Shown here: positions 11,301 through 20,151 of the stretch, one piece after another
Numbering within the stretch: the first letter of the stretch is position 1
Layout of the letters: every line of letters starts with the position of its first letter
Assembly (NCBI GenBank): GCA_003049485.1
Contig: PYST01000014.1
Coordinates: forward strand, 62,001 to 126,000
Direction: 5' to 3'
DNA length: 64,000 nucleotides
Source: Ophioceras dolichostomum
Lineage: Eukaryota > Ascomycota > Sordariomycetes > Magnaporthales > Ophioceraceae
Program-made: the position numbers and the translations under genes
Notes under the pieces: generated by a model
Told to the model about the DNA's origin: nothing
Database searches by the model: none
The model's input: only the letters and a program-made list of their open reading frames with translations

Positions 11301-13606
11301 GGAGGAACAGACATGCTAGTGCCGGTAGTAGCAGAGGACTCCCGGGAGTAGCGGGTGTCGCCGGCCGAGGGCACGGTGGCACCATCATCTTCATCTTCGT
11401 CGGATGAGGCCTCCTCATAGAACGACCGTTGATCATCGTTGTGATCCTCAACCGGCTGCACGACGGTGATGCCCTCATCGGAGATGACATAGTTGTGTCC
11501 TGGGGATCGCGGGGACCGTGGCGACCCTGGGGTGAGGAATATTTGAGGCGACGACATCGGAGATTCGAAGGTGGCTTCCGCCGCCCTCGGAGTCCTCGGC
11601 GACGTGACGGTCGAGCTTATGCTTTCGGCTGGGGAATCATCGGAGGGTGACTTCTGGGGCACAAGAAGGAAGCGGCGCTGGGGGCGGCTAGGAGGAAGGG
11701 GGAATCTATTGTTCATCACCACGGGCGGAGATACAGGTGGTGGTGGTGGTGGTGATAACGGCGCCGATGGTGGCGTCAAGGACGGAGTCAGGGACGGCGT
11801 CCTGGTTATGGTAGGGGACCTGCTCAGAGTGTCGACTTGCTCGCCGATGATCCTACCGGCATTCTCAAACGAAAAGAGTGGTTCGAGCGATGTCATAGGT
11901 GCCAGCGTGGGGGGTCTCGATGGCGGCATGGGACTGGGCATCGGCTCGTCCTCCGGGAGGTCATCGATGGAGCATGTGTCCTTAGTGATGCGGTCCAGAT
12001 CCTGCTGTATCCTGTGTGTAAGTCGGCTTATTATGATGTCCTTCTCCGCTTGAGGATGATCGCAGCCAAGGGATTCCGGCTCCGGACCCTCGCTGCGGGC
12101 CACGAGGGCCTTGTCGAGGATCAGGTGGCCGCGCTTGTACGCGGTAATGTGGATGGTGACCTTCCTGCCCCGCAGTACATCGCCGACCCCTGTCTGGACG
12201 CGATCCAAGATGGCGCCGATACTCCTCTGCGAGTATGATACCTTCCCGTCGAGGCAGAACCGCGCTGGCCGCTCGGCTCTCCAGGCGGGGGCGCGCAGCT
12301 CCAATATCCTGAGCTCGAAATCGTTCATGCGCGACATCTGCGTGTCTGCCTTGTTTCGGGCCTCCTGCAGGCCCCGTTGGACTTCGCGCATGAAAGCGTG
12401 ACAGTCATCGCCATTGGGATGGCGAAATAGAGAGAGTTGTGTGGATGTATTTCGATGCAGGTTCTTGAGGACAGGTCCAAGGTTGTTCGTGATGGTCAGG
12501 TCGATGCGAAGGGCATCGCCTTCCTCGTAGTGTTCGCACTCGGCCGGGCCTTCCAGCCAGTCGCACGACTGGTGCTCCTCGTCGAAGTCCTGCTTCTTTC
12601 GATCTAAGAGATTCTCGACGACTCGGTGCACATCCCAAAGGAGATTCTCGCCCCTAGCAAGGGTCAATGGCGCGTCCTGCCCACTCTTGAGCTTCAAAGT
12701 CCTAGTCCATTCATATCTTGATGTACGCGCCCGGCATCGGCTCATGAATGCGAGTTCTATGCTGTATCCGGGTACAAACTGGAAGTTCTGGGTCGCCTCG
12801 ATGAAGCGGGAGGGAGGGATACACGAAAGGGCCATCGGGTCGTTGAGGCTCAGCGGCATGCTCATAAGGCTGCCAAAGCAGTGATCCGTCTTGGGCTCCT
12901 TGGTCCAACGGAAGGACTTGTCGTGGTGCCTGAGGAAGATGCCGATCATGCGGTGCATGGAGAGGACGATCTCGGTCGCGAACTCCTCGGTCAGGGGCTG
13001 CTTCTGGTAGGACCTGAAGGTGCGCTCGGCCCAGGGCCCGCCGGGGTGCCGGACGATGGTGAAGACCATCTCGAACCGCAGAGGCTTTCGGCGTTGGCGG
13101 CCGTCGCGTTGGACAAGGGCCAGCGAATCCTTGCGGGTGATGAGCTCCTCGCTGCAATGCTCGATGCGCCGGAGCAGGCCCCGGCACAGCCTCTCCGCAG
13201 GCTGGAAGCCGGCCGAGCTCACATAGTCTCTGCTGTAGGCCGTCCAAACGCGGGGATCGGCGATTCGAAGCTGGACTTTCACCGCCAGGTGAGGGGCGAT
13301 GGACCGCCCCGTCCGGTCCTCCTCGACGATCGGAGCCAGCACGTTCGACGCCCCGGTGGCCATTTTGCTGGGGGATTCATGGGTCGAGCCGAAGCCCAGG
13401 TCTAGAGAAGGGTAGAAGTCGAGCACCATCCCGTTTCTGCGGTGGTCGAGGTCGACCTGGGGAAGAAGCGTTGGTGAAGACTCTGCATTGTTTGGCGATC
13501 CAGATCGCTTAAACGGCGCATCCCAGTCCATCTTGAAGCGGTGGGGTTCTGAGACGGAGCTGGCCCACTGCCGCACAGCAGAATACCTTCCTGAAAACAG
13601 CGGCAT
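8360..13606 (-). CDS. Large intronless protein of unknown function (1748 residues)
   Basis: One uninterrupted frame of 5.2 kb. I do not recognise a named domain. Roughly the first 540 residues look folded, with alternating hydrophobic and aromatic blocks (FEMVFTIVRHPGGPWAERTF, YSIELAFMSRCRARTSRYEW, RIDLTITNNLGPVLKNLH, KVTIHITAYKRGHLILDKAL). The remaining 1200 residues are low-complexity: Pro/Ser-rich, then very acidic (a DDDDDED/EEEEEEEE run), Glu/Val/Ala-rich, and finally a basic C-terminus (LHVRKRAKSASRGVSKLKHH). An in-frame 81-bp tandem duplication lies at 9672..9833. A second Met at residue 26 (MDWDAPFKRSG) is a possible alternative start. It may be a scaffold or regulatory protein, but nothing in the sequence proves a role. 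Confidence 0.8.
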   Translation of the reverse strand: MPLFSGRYSAVRQWASSVSEPHRFKMDWDAPFKRSGSPNNAESSPTLLPQVDLDHRRNGMVLDFYPSLDLGFGSTHESPSKMATGASNVLAPIVEEDRTGRSIAPHLAVKVQLRIADPRVWTAYSRDYVSSAGFQPAERLCRGLLRRIEHCSEELITRKDSLALVQRDGRQRRKPLRFEMVFTIVRHPGGPWAERTFRSYQKQPLTEEFATEIVLSMHRMIGIFLRHHDKSFRWTKEPKTDHCFGSLMSMPLSLNDPMALSCIPPSRFIEATQNFQFVPGYSIELAFMSRCRARTSRYEWTRTLKLKSGQDAPLTLARGENLLWDVHRVVENLLDRKKQDFDEEHQSCDWLEGPAECEHYEEGDALRIDLTITNNLGPVLKNLHRNTSTQLSLFRHPNGDDCHAFMREVQRGLQEARNKADTQMSRMNDFELRILELRAPAWRAERPARFCLDGKVSYSQRSIGAILDRVQTGVGDVLRGRKVTIHITAYKRGHLILDKALVARSEGPEPESLGCDHPQAEKDIIISRLTHRIQQDLDRITKDTCSIDDLPEDEPMPSPMPPSRPPTLAPMTSLEPLFSFENAGRIIGEQVDTLSRSPTITRTPSLTPSLTPPSAPLSPPPPPPVSPPVVMNNRFPLPPSRPQRRFLLVPQKSPSDDSPAESISSTVTSPRTPRAAEATFESPMSSPQIFLTPGSPRSPRSPGHNYVISDEGITVVQPVEDHNDDQRSFYEEASSDEDEDDGATVPSAGDTRYSRESSATTGTSMSVPPDHATAETALEESVKTKTAADATRAVEPEPELEPANKDDSEATAAIPSNNNFKPMPQDKGQLEEAETQLLTPTPARQGTPTGRPVPNDRRFSHIDNESTPSTPGLSCGGDPSPRGSMLITPTFPRTLSITPLDPVVKTVDDEDEETPRAATAAAASEDRLAQMAKCLTDSPTLGRDILVANGRPDRSESSRLPPSVDDDIPRVASEHESSSRSPALNPEDEFSRTKASFDFDDQDQSRPQTSSSLLAKESEQPAPLHAEEEVEPQISLAEIETDVKAEDKPAELVAREEEKKPAMLEASPPQPPQLVISPDGNLGDFRHYPVVSQTRVFHQPLSGWLEHAVVPVSFFEIDDDDDEDVDDEEEEEEEENDEDEAGADENENEDGYAPLNHRVLDLIAGPVHMMSPIPEEPLSPSEDEGVVQFGGLEAALVSPVEAVAPPATIEDVSQAAVAPEIVGEQDSVVFPKEDASLVSHVVIDEVEPAALGKGEEEATPALEVRKDHVPSEEVESVTAEEQVLPAPALEAKEDHIPSEEVESVAPEEQVLPGPGAEELSGAAPTPEAEEPAATPEEVVSASQLRCEQGRAISNHEEEVSVPEQSVDIPITVANDAEPVAPLEVPPPVEDLATATEPEANVSERELASQETVQPEPLAVASAEEPLPVHPLVQPETEVEVEVEVDAEAQAESEEASSSDEDAQQLRRKRSLPPLAPLLLSRDSISSWEDYNSLCTRDSVDTAESVLEEQAALHSPFLDHTDGGDPSSPEATAVRRRSIPTAGYLGLLLQETKRGVVEFGLRGALVGSHRFDGVDSSTYSHGSGRSRPQSSGTDATVRAYSRSGSAKPSPALPMTPGVTTPTTASSMGMGSIGMGMLPKSPASTGGDNNSRRLHVRKRAKSASRGVSKLKHHLGRPSAAAGAGAAPPRVRAKSASAAAELMIRREDDVIAGGEDHHPAAAAAETRQESQEGGGKAAMLPRFMRFFSGSK
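9672..9833 (-). repeat. 81-bp in-frame tandem duplication inside the 1748-residue gene
   Basis: Two adjacent 81-bp units (9672..9752 and 9753..9833) differ at about 12 positions (about 85% identity by eye). They encode two 27-residue copies around HVPSEEVESVTAEEQVLP and HIPSEEVESVAPEEQVLP. Confidence 0.85.
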
Positions 13607-15482
13607 GCTTGCGAGAGATCCTGGGCGGGCCTGGATGCTTCAGGCGGCCCAGAGCTGGTATGGATGTTGGTTTCTCCTTGGTTTTACAGTCTCAACGGAT
13701 ACCGCGTGGGACAAAAATAACTGCCAGAATAACGAGGGGAAAGAAGAGGAAGGATGGGGGGGCACGACACGACGTCTCACCCTTTTTCCTTTCACAGCAC
13801 AGTAGATGTAGTGACGCGGCGCGTTGGTGACCGAGTCCAATAGTGGTAAACTGAAAGTGAAAGATGGCAATAATGAAGAGCCATTTTGATCTCCCCGGAA
13901 GGGAGAGAGACCGAAGAGGAGGAGGGGTCGAGGACAACAAAGGGAAATAAGAGCTCAGGTCGGATCAGATCAGACAAGACAGGCGAATAGAGACAAACCG
14001 AAAGAAAACAACCCGAGCCTTAGCCAGTCAGTGACAGACACGCGTGTGCCACTGGGAGTGGCAAGGCATAGGCAAGGCACTGGCAATGCACTGGACAAGG
14101 AGAGCTTGAAACAACAAGAAGCAATGACTCCTTAAGATCTGGGGAAGAGCCCAACGTTTCCAGGTCTTATAATATGGCCCTCACATGTCTTACCTGGGGC
14201 TTTTAACAAGCCAAGCAAGCTCCAGAAACCCAAGCAACGCATCCCGGGCAATTCCTTTTCCTGCCTGGTTGCGGAGCAGGGAGCTGTGCAAAAAGCCTGT
14301 AGTTGGCTGAAGAAAAGGCAGGCATGTAAATAATGGGATTCGGCCTTTGTTGATGCTGATTTGCTGGACACACCACAACTGCGCGCGTCAGTGTGGATTC
14401 TCCCCCTCCTCCACAACAATAGGAATGGAAACAAGTGCTTGTATGTACTACTGCTAAGGGCACACTGCGAAAAAGAACATACAGCAAGACGCGCTTGCGG
14501 TACAGTGCTGTTGTTGCTCAGTACAACGTCCTGTATTATGAGGGTGCTGTTATTAGCAGGATCGAAGCAGAAAAGAAATAAACCTACTACCATCGGTCGG
14601 AGTGGTTCGGGGAAGAAAGTGGGGGAGGTAGGCACGAATGAGCATGAATGACACCACAACACGCTACCGCCTACAAAACAACGCTCCGAAACCACGCAAA
14701 TTTTACTCGTTATCGCATGACACACTGAGGCGCCCAACCTACGGGCCAGGGCAGGGCATCCGAGGCAGTGGCCCAGCCCGATCCAAGGTCCAGGGGACGA
14801 GAGAAGACCCGGGCTTACGGTTCTTTTTTATTACTCCAACCATTGAGCTCAATGCTTCAATGCTCACTCAGCCCGAGGGTCGTCACAAAGGGACCTGCCC
14901 TCGTGCCTCAGGGCCCGCTTGCTCATGCATTCCTCCTGGACAAAACTGTAGGCTTGCATTCCCGGGAATGTGATGGATTGATGGAATCCCTCTCCTCTTC
15001 ATCGGGCAACCGGTTGAGATCGGCTGGCTGTGGATGCCCGCGTTCCCGGTTGATCACGGCTGCCCGCGCCACTTCGTCGGATGCTGCCGGACTGAGGTCC
15101 ATACACCACCAAACGGAAGTACATACGGCCGCCTTTCGTGAGTTGTTAGTCATGTGCCAAGTCCCGTCATCTTGCAAGGCGAGGTGTAATAAACGGAAGT
15201 GGAATCCTTCGGCCAATTATGGCGTCCTGCTCTTCTCAGACCATCTATCCAGCATCACTCACCGATGCTCTCACCTTGTTCGCACTGGGCCAGTGCAGGT
15301 AGTGTTTACTCTGAAGTATACTCTGAGGTTTGCTCTGAGTTATGAGTTATGTTCGAAATGTGCTATTCCCCCTCGGTGTACTGTCCAGTAAAGGTCGTCC
15401 AGGCAGCCTAACTCCAACATGTCATTCTCGTGCCGGCTCCCAAGCGCACTTCCATATGTCTTACCCCTTTCGTGGTTTTCAC
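13607..15482. other. Long non-coding stretch between the 1748-residue gene and the tandem pair
   Basis: About 1.9 kb containing the divergent promoters of the flanking genes. A G-C-A-A-G-rich imperfect repeat lies at 14057-14100 (variants of GGCAAGGCA). Open frames of up to 200 codons exist (for example minus strand 14132..14737), but they have no protein-family pattern and no codon bias. No tRNA recognised. Confidence 0.55.
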
Positions 15483-16660
15483 GCATCGGCAAACGGGCTG
15501 GCTGTCGGGAGCGGGAAGGGAAGTTGCACATCCGTCCCGCCATCATCGTCGTCCGTTTGGAGGCCGGACCTACCTCTCGTCCGTTTGCACAATAACTTCA
15601 CATATATAGACACATCAGGAACATGGAAAGGAATCCGATAGTCACTGTGAACTCTATACTTAGCTCCAGCTCTCCGCCCCCTGGTCCAATAGACAGACAT
15701 ACAGACAGACAGGCAGACTTTGACTTGTCACAACGAAGCGAGTGAACTTCTCCAACCCAGATCATCAAGGGCGGCATACTTCAGCTCTGCCTTGCCTATC
15801 TATCTATCCAAGCAGCTCCTTCCAGAACTCACAGCTAAAAACGACAGCAAGATGGACGAGCTCACCGACGGCTTCCTGACCCTCTCCCTAGGTGGGCGGG
15901 GCAAGGGTGGCAAGAAGAAGAGGAAGACCAAGCGCCCCCGCGAGTACACCGAGGCGTGGGCCGCTTACTTCGGCGACGGCTCGCTTGAGGACTGGCAGCG
16001 TCTCATGAAGGACCTGGGCCTCCATGGGGACTTCTCCAGCAAGTCCAAGTGCCGCAAGGTATGTCATGTCTGTCTTGCCCCCTCTTCTGGTTGACCTCAC
16101 CCACCCCCACAATCCCGGTCGGTCCGAGGAGCGACCTTCATGGGACCTTCCCAAGGGCCGTGGTCACTTGAAGCCCCTGAGATGATGGTTAGCACCCCTC
16201 TGGATAATCAGTTAACCAACCCCCCAAAACTCCCACTTACACACACAGGCTCTCAACCCCGTCTGGATCAACATCCCCGACTTCCTCGACTGCGACGACA
16301 AGCCCGACGGAGTGGTCAAGTTCCGCAGCGAGCGGGCGCTCGCCCAGTACTCCATCGAGAACCACCGGATCTACCCGAAGGACGCGATTCCCAAGGGCAG
16401 CCCCTTGCGAAAGTTACTGGCGCACATCCTTTAGAGGAGGCTAGGGGTGGCGGGCTTCACTAAAGCGGCTCGGGGAAAGAGCGGAGAGGGGGGGGGGGAA
16501 CAGGACTCGTCGGTTTGGCTCGCGATGGAGTTCGAGGGCTAGTGATGGAATAGGCGGATAGGCTGGGACATACGGAGTACGTTGGGAACACACAAGAAAG
16601 TTTAGGAAACAAAAAGGGGTTTTAATGTATCCTCGGTATTTTCTTTTCTTCTCTGAGGCT
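15483..16660 (+). repeat. Tandem segmental duplication, copy 1 (promoter, small gene, 3' flank)
   Basis: Diverged direct copy of 16884..18180. Upstream similarity starts at GCATCGGCAAACG (15483) against GCATCGACAAACG (16884) and continues to TCGTCGTCCGTTT (15546 against 16959). Downstream similarity is seen around GAAAGTTTAGGAAACAAAAA (about 16596) against the GAAGTTTGTTTGGAGACAAAAAG stretch starting near 18119. The gene sits between these flanks in both copies. Confidence 0.7.
15852..16434 (+). CDS. Small basic protein of unknown family, tandem copy 1 (130 residues)
   Basis: Exons 15852..16058 and 16249..16434 (intron 16059..16248, GTATGT...CAG, GTTAAC branch near 16211). After a Lys/Arg-rich N-terminus (GKGGKKKRKTKRPREYT) comes a compact domain: EAWAAYFGDGSLEDWQRLMK, DLGLHGDFSSKSKCRK, VWINIPDFLD, FRSERALAQYS, IYPKDAIPKGSPLRKLLAHIL. 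The neighbouring gene at 17501 shares 53 of 81 residues (about 65%) and has its intron at the same place, after KCR-x. I recall similar uncharacterised proteins in other Sordariomycetes, but no function is known to me. There is no signal peptide or membrane segment; the basic tail would fit a nuclear or nucleic-acid-associated protein (inference). Confidence 0.8.
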
Positions 16661-17500
16661 TGGGGTACCTAGGTACAGGTACCTCTAGTTAGTGAGTCTT
16701 TGCTCCGATATTGAGTTTGGGATGTGCTATTCTTCCCCAATATTCTCTACGGATTTTCCCGACAAATCTTTTGCGATGTAATACTCGTGCTGTCTCTATC
16801 GTTGATGGGGACGGCACGAGCCGCTAGCCCATCACACGAAGGCCCCCTTCCCCCCCCTTTCAATTCTAAACGGTTCGCATCCAGGCATCGACAAACGCGT
16901 CGTCAAGAGCGAGATATTGGAAAGGATGAACATGTTTCCGTGATCCGTCCTCCCTTCGTCGTCGTCCGTTTAACTTAGCTGACCTCTTCGCCGTTCACTT
17001 AACCCTTATTATGGAGAGGACGTGTGCACCTACCTAGATATGGACGACCAAGTTGGGATAGTTTTCATGAATTACGATGTCTACCTGGTGCCTCTCCATC
17101 TTAGCTCTCCGGTCGACAGGTCAACAAGGATCGAAATGCAACGAGCCGCCTACACTCCTATAATATGGCACCCCCTCTAGACCTATTATCCCCAAAAGGC
17201 AGACATTCGGTAAAACGGGGTACGTCGTCCCGGTCCCGGTATGGGTCCCGGCGCCGTAATCGTTACTACTGCCGTATCCTGGTACAAACGTCGACTCCTC
17301 TGATGTCCGGTTTTGTTAATGCCCTACGGCCACCGTTTGGGTTGTGGGTTGCTTGGTCGCTCTTACGGCTCATCTCTTTGTACAGTGAACGATTCCTGCC
17401 AGACAAGAGGGAGCAACAAATATCCATTATCCATGTCTTCCCCAACCAGCCCAGCCAACACACGCATATACCTACCAACCAGAACCAACCCGTCAGCAGA
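16435..17500. other. Intergenic DNA between the two tandem paralogues
   Basis: 3' flank of copy 1 and 5' flank of copy 2. It includes GTACCTAGGTAC at 16665..16676 followed by AGGTACCT, and TACGGAGTAC at 16571. An open frame from 17165 runs into the copy 2 start at 17501 but has no conserved pattern and no counterpart upstream of copy 1. Confidence 0.6.
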
Positions 17501-18180
17501 ATGGACAACATCTCAAGCAGATTCGTGAACCGCTCCGTCAACCCGACGGCCAAGAGGAAGAGGAGGAGGGATCGCCGAATCGTCGAGGCGTGGAACGCAT
17601 ACTTCGGTGAAGGCGCCCTGGCGGACTTTCAGCGGTTGATGGCGGATCTGGGCCTCACCGGCGACTTCTCGAGCAAGACCAAGTGTCGTAACGTATGCTA
17701 TGCCACGCCTTCCTCCCACAGGCTTTCTTGGGATGCTCGCACGTTGTCACCCACCAATATGAACCCACCGCTGACAAGTAAAAACACGAACAAAATCCAG
17801 GCTCTCAGGGGCGTCTGGATCAACATCGTCGACTTCCTCGCCTGCAAGAACAGGCCGGAGGGCGTGCGCTTTTTCAGCACCGAGAGGGCGCTCGCCGAGT
17901 ACTCGAGGCGGACCCGCAAGATCTACCCGCGAGATTCCGCAAGCGAGGCAGTCCACTGGAGCTGCTGCTGGCCCATATCTGGTAACCCTCGTGGGAAGTA
18001 GTCGGCGTTATGGGGGGTTGGGAGGATCAAGGCCGAGTTAGACCAAAGAGATGGATATCAGAAATGGTCAGGGCTCGGGATACCCAAACGGGACGGGAGT
18101 GCGATGGGCATATAGGGGAAGTTTGTTTGGAGACAAAAAGGAGGTCATGTAACCCCCAATATCTTTTCTTCATCTTTTAG
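16884..18180 (+). repeat. Tandem segmental duplication, copy 2
   Basis: Second unit of the direct duplication described at 15483..16660. The 5' flank to start-codon distance is about 230 bp longer than in copy 1, so an insertion or deletion has occurred in the leader. The intron is 108 nt against 190 nt in copy 1. Confidence 0.7.
17501..18001 (+). CDS. Small basic protein of unknown family, tandem copy 2, with a C-terminal frameshift
   Basis: Exons 17501..17692 and 17801..18001 (intron 17693..17800, GTATGC...CAG). The domain reads EAWNAYFGEGALADFQRLMA, DLGLTGDFSSKTKCRN, VWINIVDFLA, FSTERALAEYS and KIYPRD, then diverges from copy 1. In another frame, bases 17947..17985 encode GSPLELLLAHIW and a stop, matching the GSPLRKLLAHIL end of copy 1. 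Copy 2 has 11 nt between the Asp codon (17933..17935) and this block where copy 1 has 12, so a one-base deletion shifts the frame and replaces the last 12 residues with a longer tail ending at 18001. The intron length is a multiple of three with no stop in frame, so an unspliced transcript would also be open. Confidence 0.72.
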   Translation: MDNISSRFVNRSVNPTAKRKRRRDRRIVEAWNAYFGEGALADFQRLMADLGLTGDFSSKTKCRNVCYATPSSHRLSWDARTLSPTNMNPPLTSKNTNKIQALRGVWINIVDFLACKNRPEGVRFFSTERALAEYSRRTRKIYPRDSASEAVHWSCCWPISGNPRGK

Positions 18181-18249
18181 ATAGGTACCAGTTAGTACGG
18201 AGTATTTACCTAGGGTACCTAGTCACCATCATGACCAACACCAGAAGAA

Positions 18250-20151
18250 TCAACCCCGGATCTCCCACAGCCGTATCTTTCCCGCATCGTTCCCGACCGC
18301 CAGCAGATCGCTCCCCCTACCGAACGCCACGGCCGTGATCCTGCCGAACGGCGTGTCCGCCGTAGGCCAGTTCCTGTACAGGGCGCAGGTGGGTATGTGC
18401 GCCAGCCGGAGCGCGTCCTTCTTGTGCCTGCTGGCGAAGACGAGCAGCTGGCAGTCCGGCGAGAAGGCCACGACCGTGATGGGCGTCGTCAGGGACTCGA
18501 ACACGCGCGTCGGTTCCGGGTGGGCCTTGATCGTCACCGTAGGCGTCGTACCCTCCTCTTTTGCTGCAGTGTGCCCTTGACTGCCGCTGCCGCTGCCGCT
18601 GCCGCCGCTGCTGCTGGCGGTGGCGACAATGAGATTTTGCCGCTCATAGACCTGCAGGATGCCACTATTGGACCCGATAGCGACCCACCGATCGCCTCCC
18701 AGCTCCGCCGGCCCCTGCTGGCCCCCCATGGCGACGACCGTGCCGCCCGTCGAGCCCGAGTCCCTCCAGACGCCGACGAAGCGCTTCGCGTCCAGGTCCC
18801 ACTCGCCGACCTGCCCGTCCCTCCCGAGGATCGTGACGCCGTCCCCGGTCCTCCACCAGCAGAAGTCCGCGATCCCGCCGCGGCCGTCCAGGCGCGCCTG
18901 CGCGATCCACTGCATGGTGCCCACGCGGATGACGTTCAGCATGCCGCCGCCTTTCCGGTCCGTCGCGATCACGGCCATGTACCTCCCGCACGGGCTCAGC
19001 CGGAAGCGCTCCACCGTCTTCTGCTCCAGCCGGTGGCCCTGCACGCCGCTGACCTTCGTGACCGCGCCCGTGGACAGGTTCCACGACTGGAAGAACCGGC
19101 GCCGGCCCGCGAATACGACCTGGTCGCCCGCCGGGCACAGGAACTCGGCCCGCCTGATGGGCGTGTTTTTGATCTGCACCGAGGTCAGGAGCGGGTTCGG
19201 CTTCGGGTACGCCTCGGGCGCGATGTGGTTCAGGTGCAGGATCGAGGACGTGCTGCCGGAGAGGAGGACGGGGTGGTGTGGGTGGAAGGAGAGCGATTCG
19301 ACGGCGCCCTTGTGGTGGTCTGGGATGTCGCGTGTCTTTTGGATGTTGATGGTCTCCGGCCGAAGTTTCCTTCGTTTCCGGGACCCGCTCTCCGTGAGCA
19401 TGCTCGCGTCCCTCAAGAAGTCCTCTAGTGGGAGGGCAGAGGGGTCTATGTCGTCGTCATCGTCGCCCCCGCTACTGCTGTCGCTGGCACCATCGCTGTC
19501 GCTGAGGGAGCCGGCAGAGACTGCCGACGACCTCCTCCGTCGCTTCGGTTCTCGTCCTGCAGCGTCGCCGACCCACGACGGTTGTGGGTGGAGGCGCAAA
19601 TACTGTTGGCGGAGCCGCCTCGTGTATTCGGCGCCACTCACGATGTCTTCTCCCTCCGTGAGCCTGAGCTTCCGTAACCTGGTCGCGCTCGCAAGAGACA
19701 CGGAGAGCTTCTCGTCGTCGCTGTCTTCCCAGGCCGGCGCGTTCCCACCAGCAGTGGGATCTTGCGATACGCCCTTTGTGGCCTTGACTAACCGTGTATC
19801 GGCGACCGGTTCTCGATCTGTCGCGATGAAGAACAGGGCGGAGTCGTCGACATTCTCGAGTCTAGAGCTAGTCGTGACCGGTTGAGAATCTAAAATCTGC
19901 AGAGCTTTCCCGGTCTTTTCGCTCTCCGCAGCTGTAAGGTAGTTGTCGTTGAATAGTTGCGCCCTGAAATTTGTCCGGTCGCCAAGGACAAGCCTCTCGA
20001 GTTCCTCTTCGTCTGAGTCCTTCTCCAGGAGTTGAAACTTCACTTTAGAGTCTTCCTCCGATGCTGGGTCATTGTCCCCAAAGCCTTCGAACTCATAGTC
20101 CGACTGGCCCTCGTCGGAGGAAACATCGATCGGTTCTTTTTTTGGAGGCAT
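18250..20151 (-). CDS. UTP18: U3 snoRNP / SSU processome WD40 protein Utp18
   Basis: Single exon of 633 residues from the Met at 20151 (MPPKKEPIDVSSDEG). An in-frame Met at 20214 would add 21 residues but lacks the acidic start seen in the family. The acidic N-terminus carries the diagnostic Utp18 block PAWEDSDDEKLSVSLASATR, LRKLRLTEGED and GAEYTRRLRQQYLRLHPQP. The C-terminal 350 residues form a WD40 propeller (VESLSFHPHHPVLLSGS, RFRLSPCGRYMAVIATD, ITAVAFGRGSDLLAVGND, ending KIRLWEIRG). Utp18 belongs to the UTP-B complex that assembles on the 5' part of pre-rRNA for 18S processing in the nucleolus. A Gly/Ser repeat (18581..18617) lies in one propeller loop. Confidence 0.93.
   Translation of the reverse strand: MPPKKEPIDVSSDEGQSDYEFEGFGDNDPASEEDSKVKFQLLEKDSDEEELERLVLGDRTNFRAQLFNDNYLTAAESEKTGKALQILDSQPVTTSSRLENVDDSALFFIATDREPVADTRLVKATKGVSQDPTAGGNAPAWEDSDDEKLSVSLASATRLRKLRLTEGEDIVSGAEYTRRLRQQYLRLHPQPSWVGDAAGREPKRRRRSSAVSAGSLSDSDGASDSSSGGDDDDDIDPSALPLEDFLRDASMLTESGSRKRRKLRPETINIQKTRDIPDHHKGAVESLSFHPHHPVLLSGSTSSILHLNHIAPEAYPKPNPLLTSVQIKNTPIRRAEFLCPAGDQVVFAGRRRFFQSWNLSTGAVTKVSGVQGHRLEQKTVERFRLSPCGRYMAVIATDRKGGGMLNVIRVGTMQWIAQARLDGRGGIADFCWWRTGDGVTILGRDGQVGEWDLDAKRFVGVWRDSGSTGGTVVAMGGQQGPAELGGDRWVAIGSNSGILQVYERQNLIVATASSSGGSGSGSGSQGHTAAKEEGTTPTVTIKAHPEPTRVFESLTTPITVVAFSPDCQLLVFASRHKKDALRLAHIPTCALYRNWPTADTPFGRITAVAFGRGSDLLAVGNDAGKIRLWEIRG

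Noticed and set aside
14132..14737. 201-codon minus-strand frame in the gap before the tandem pair
   Set aside because: No domain, signal or compositional pattern; it overlaps other random frames and gains nothing from splicing.
16868..16880. GGTTCGCATCC resembling a tRNA B box
   Set aside because: No A box, acceptor stem or cloverleaf could be built around it.
17165..17500. In-frame upstream extension of paralogue copy 2
   Set aside because: No counterpart upstream of copy 1 and no presequence-like character; the Met at 17501 aligns with the copy 1 start.
18397..19885. Plus-strand frames of 343 and 408 codons opposite UTP18
   Set aside because: Antisense shadows of a G+C-rich WD40 gene; products are Arg/Ala/Ser-rich without domains.
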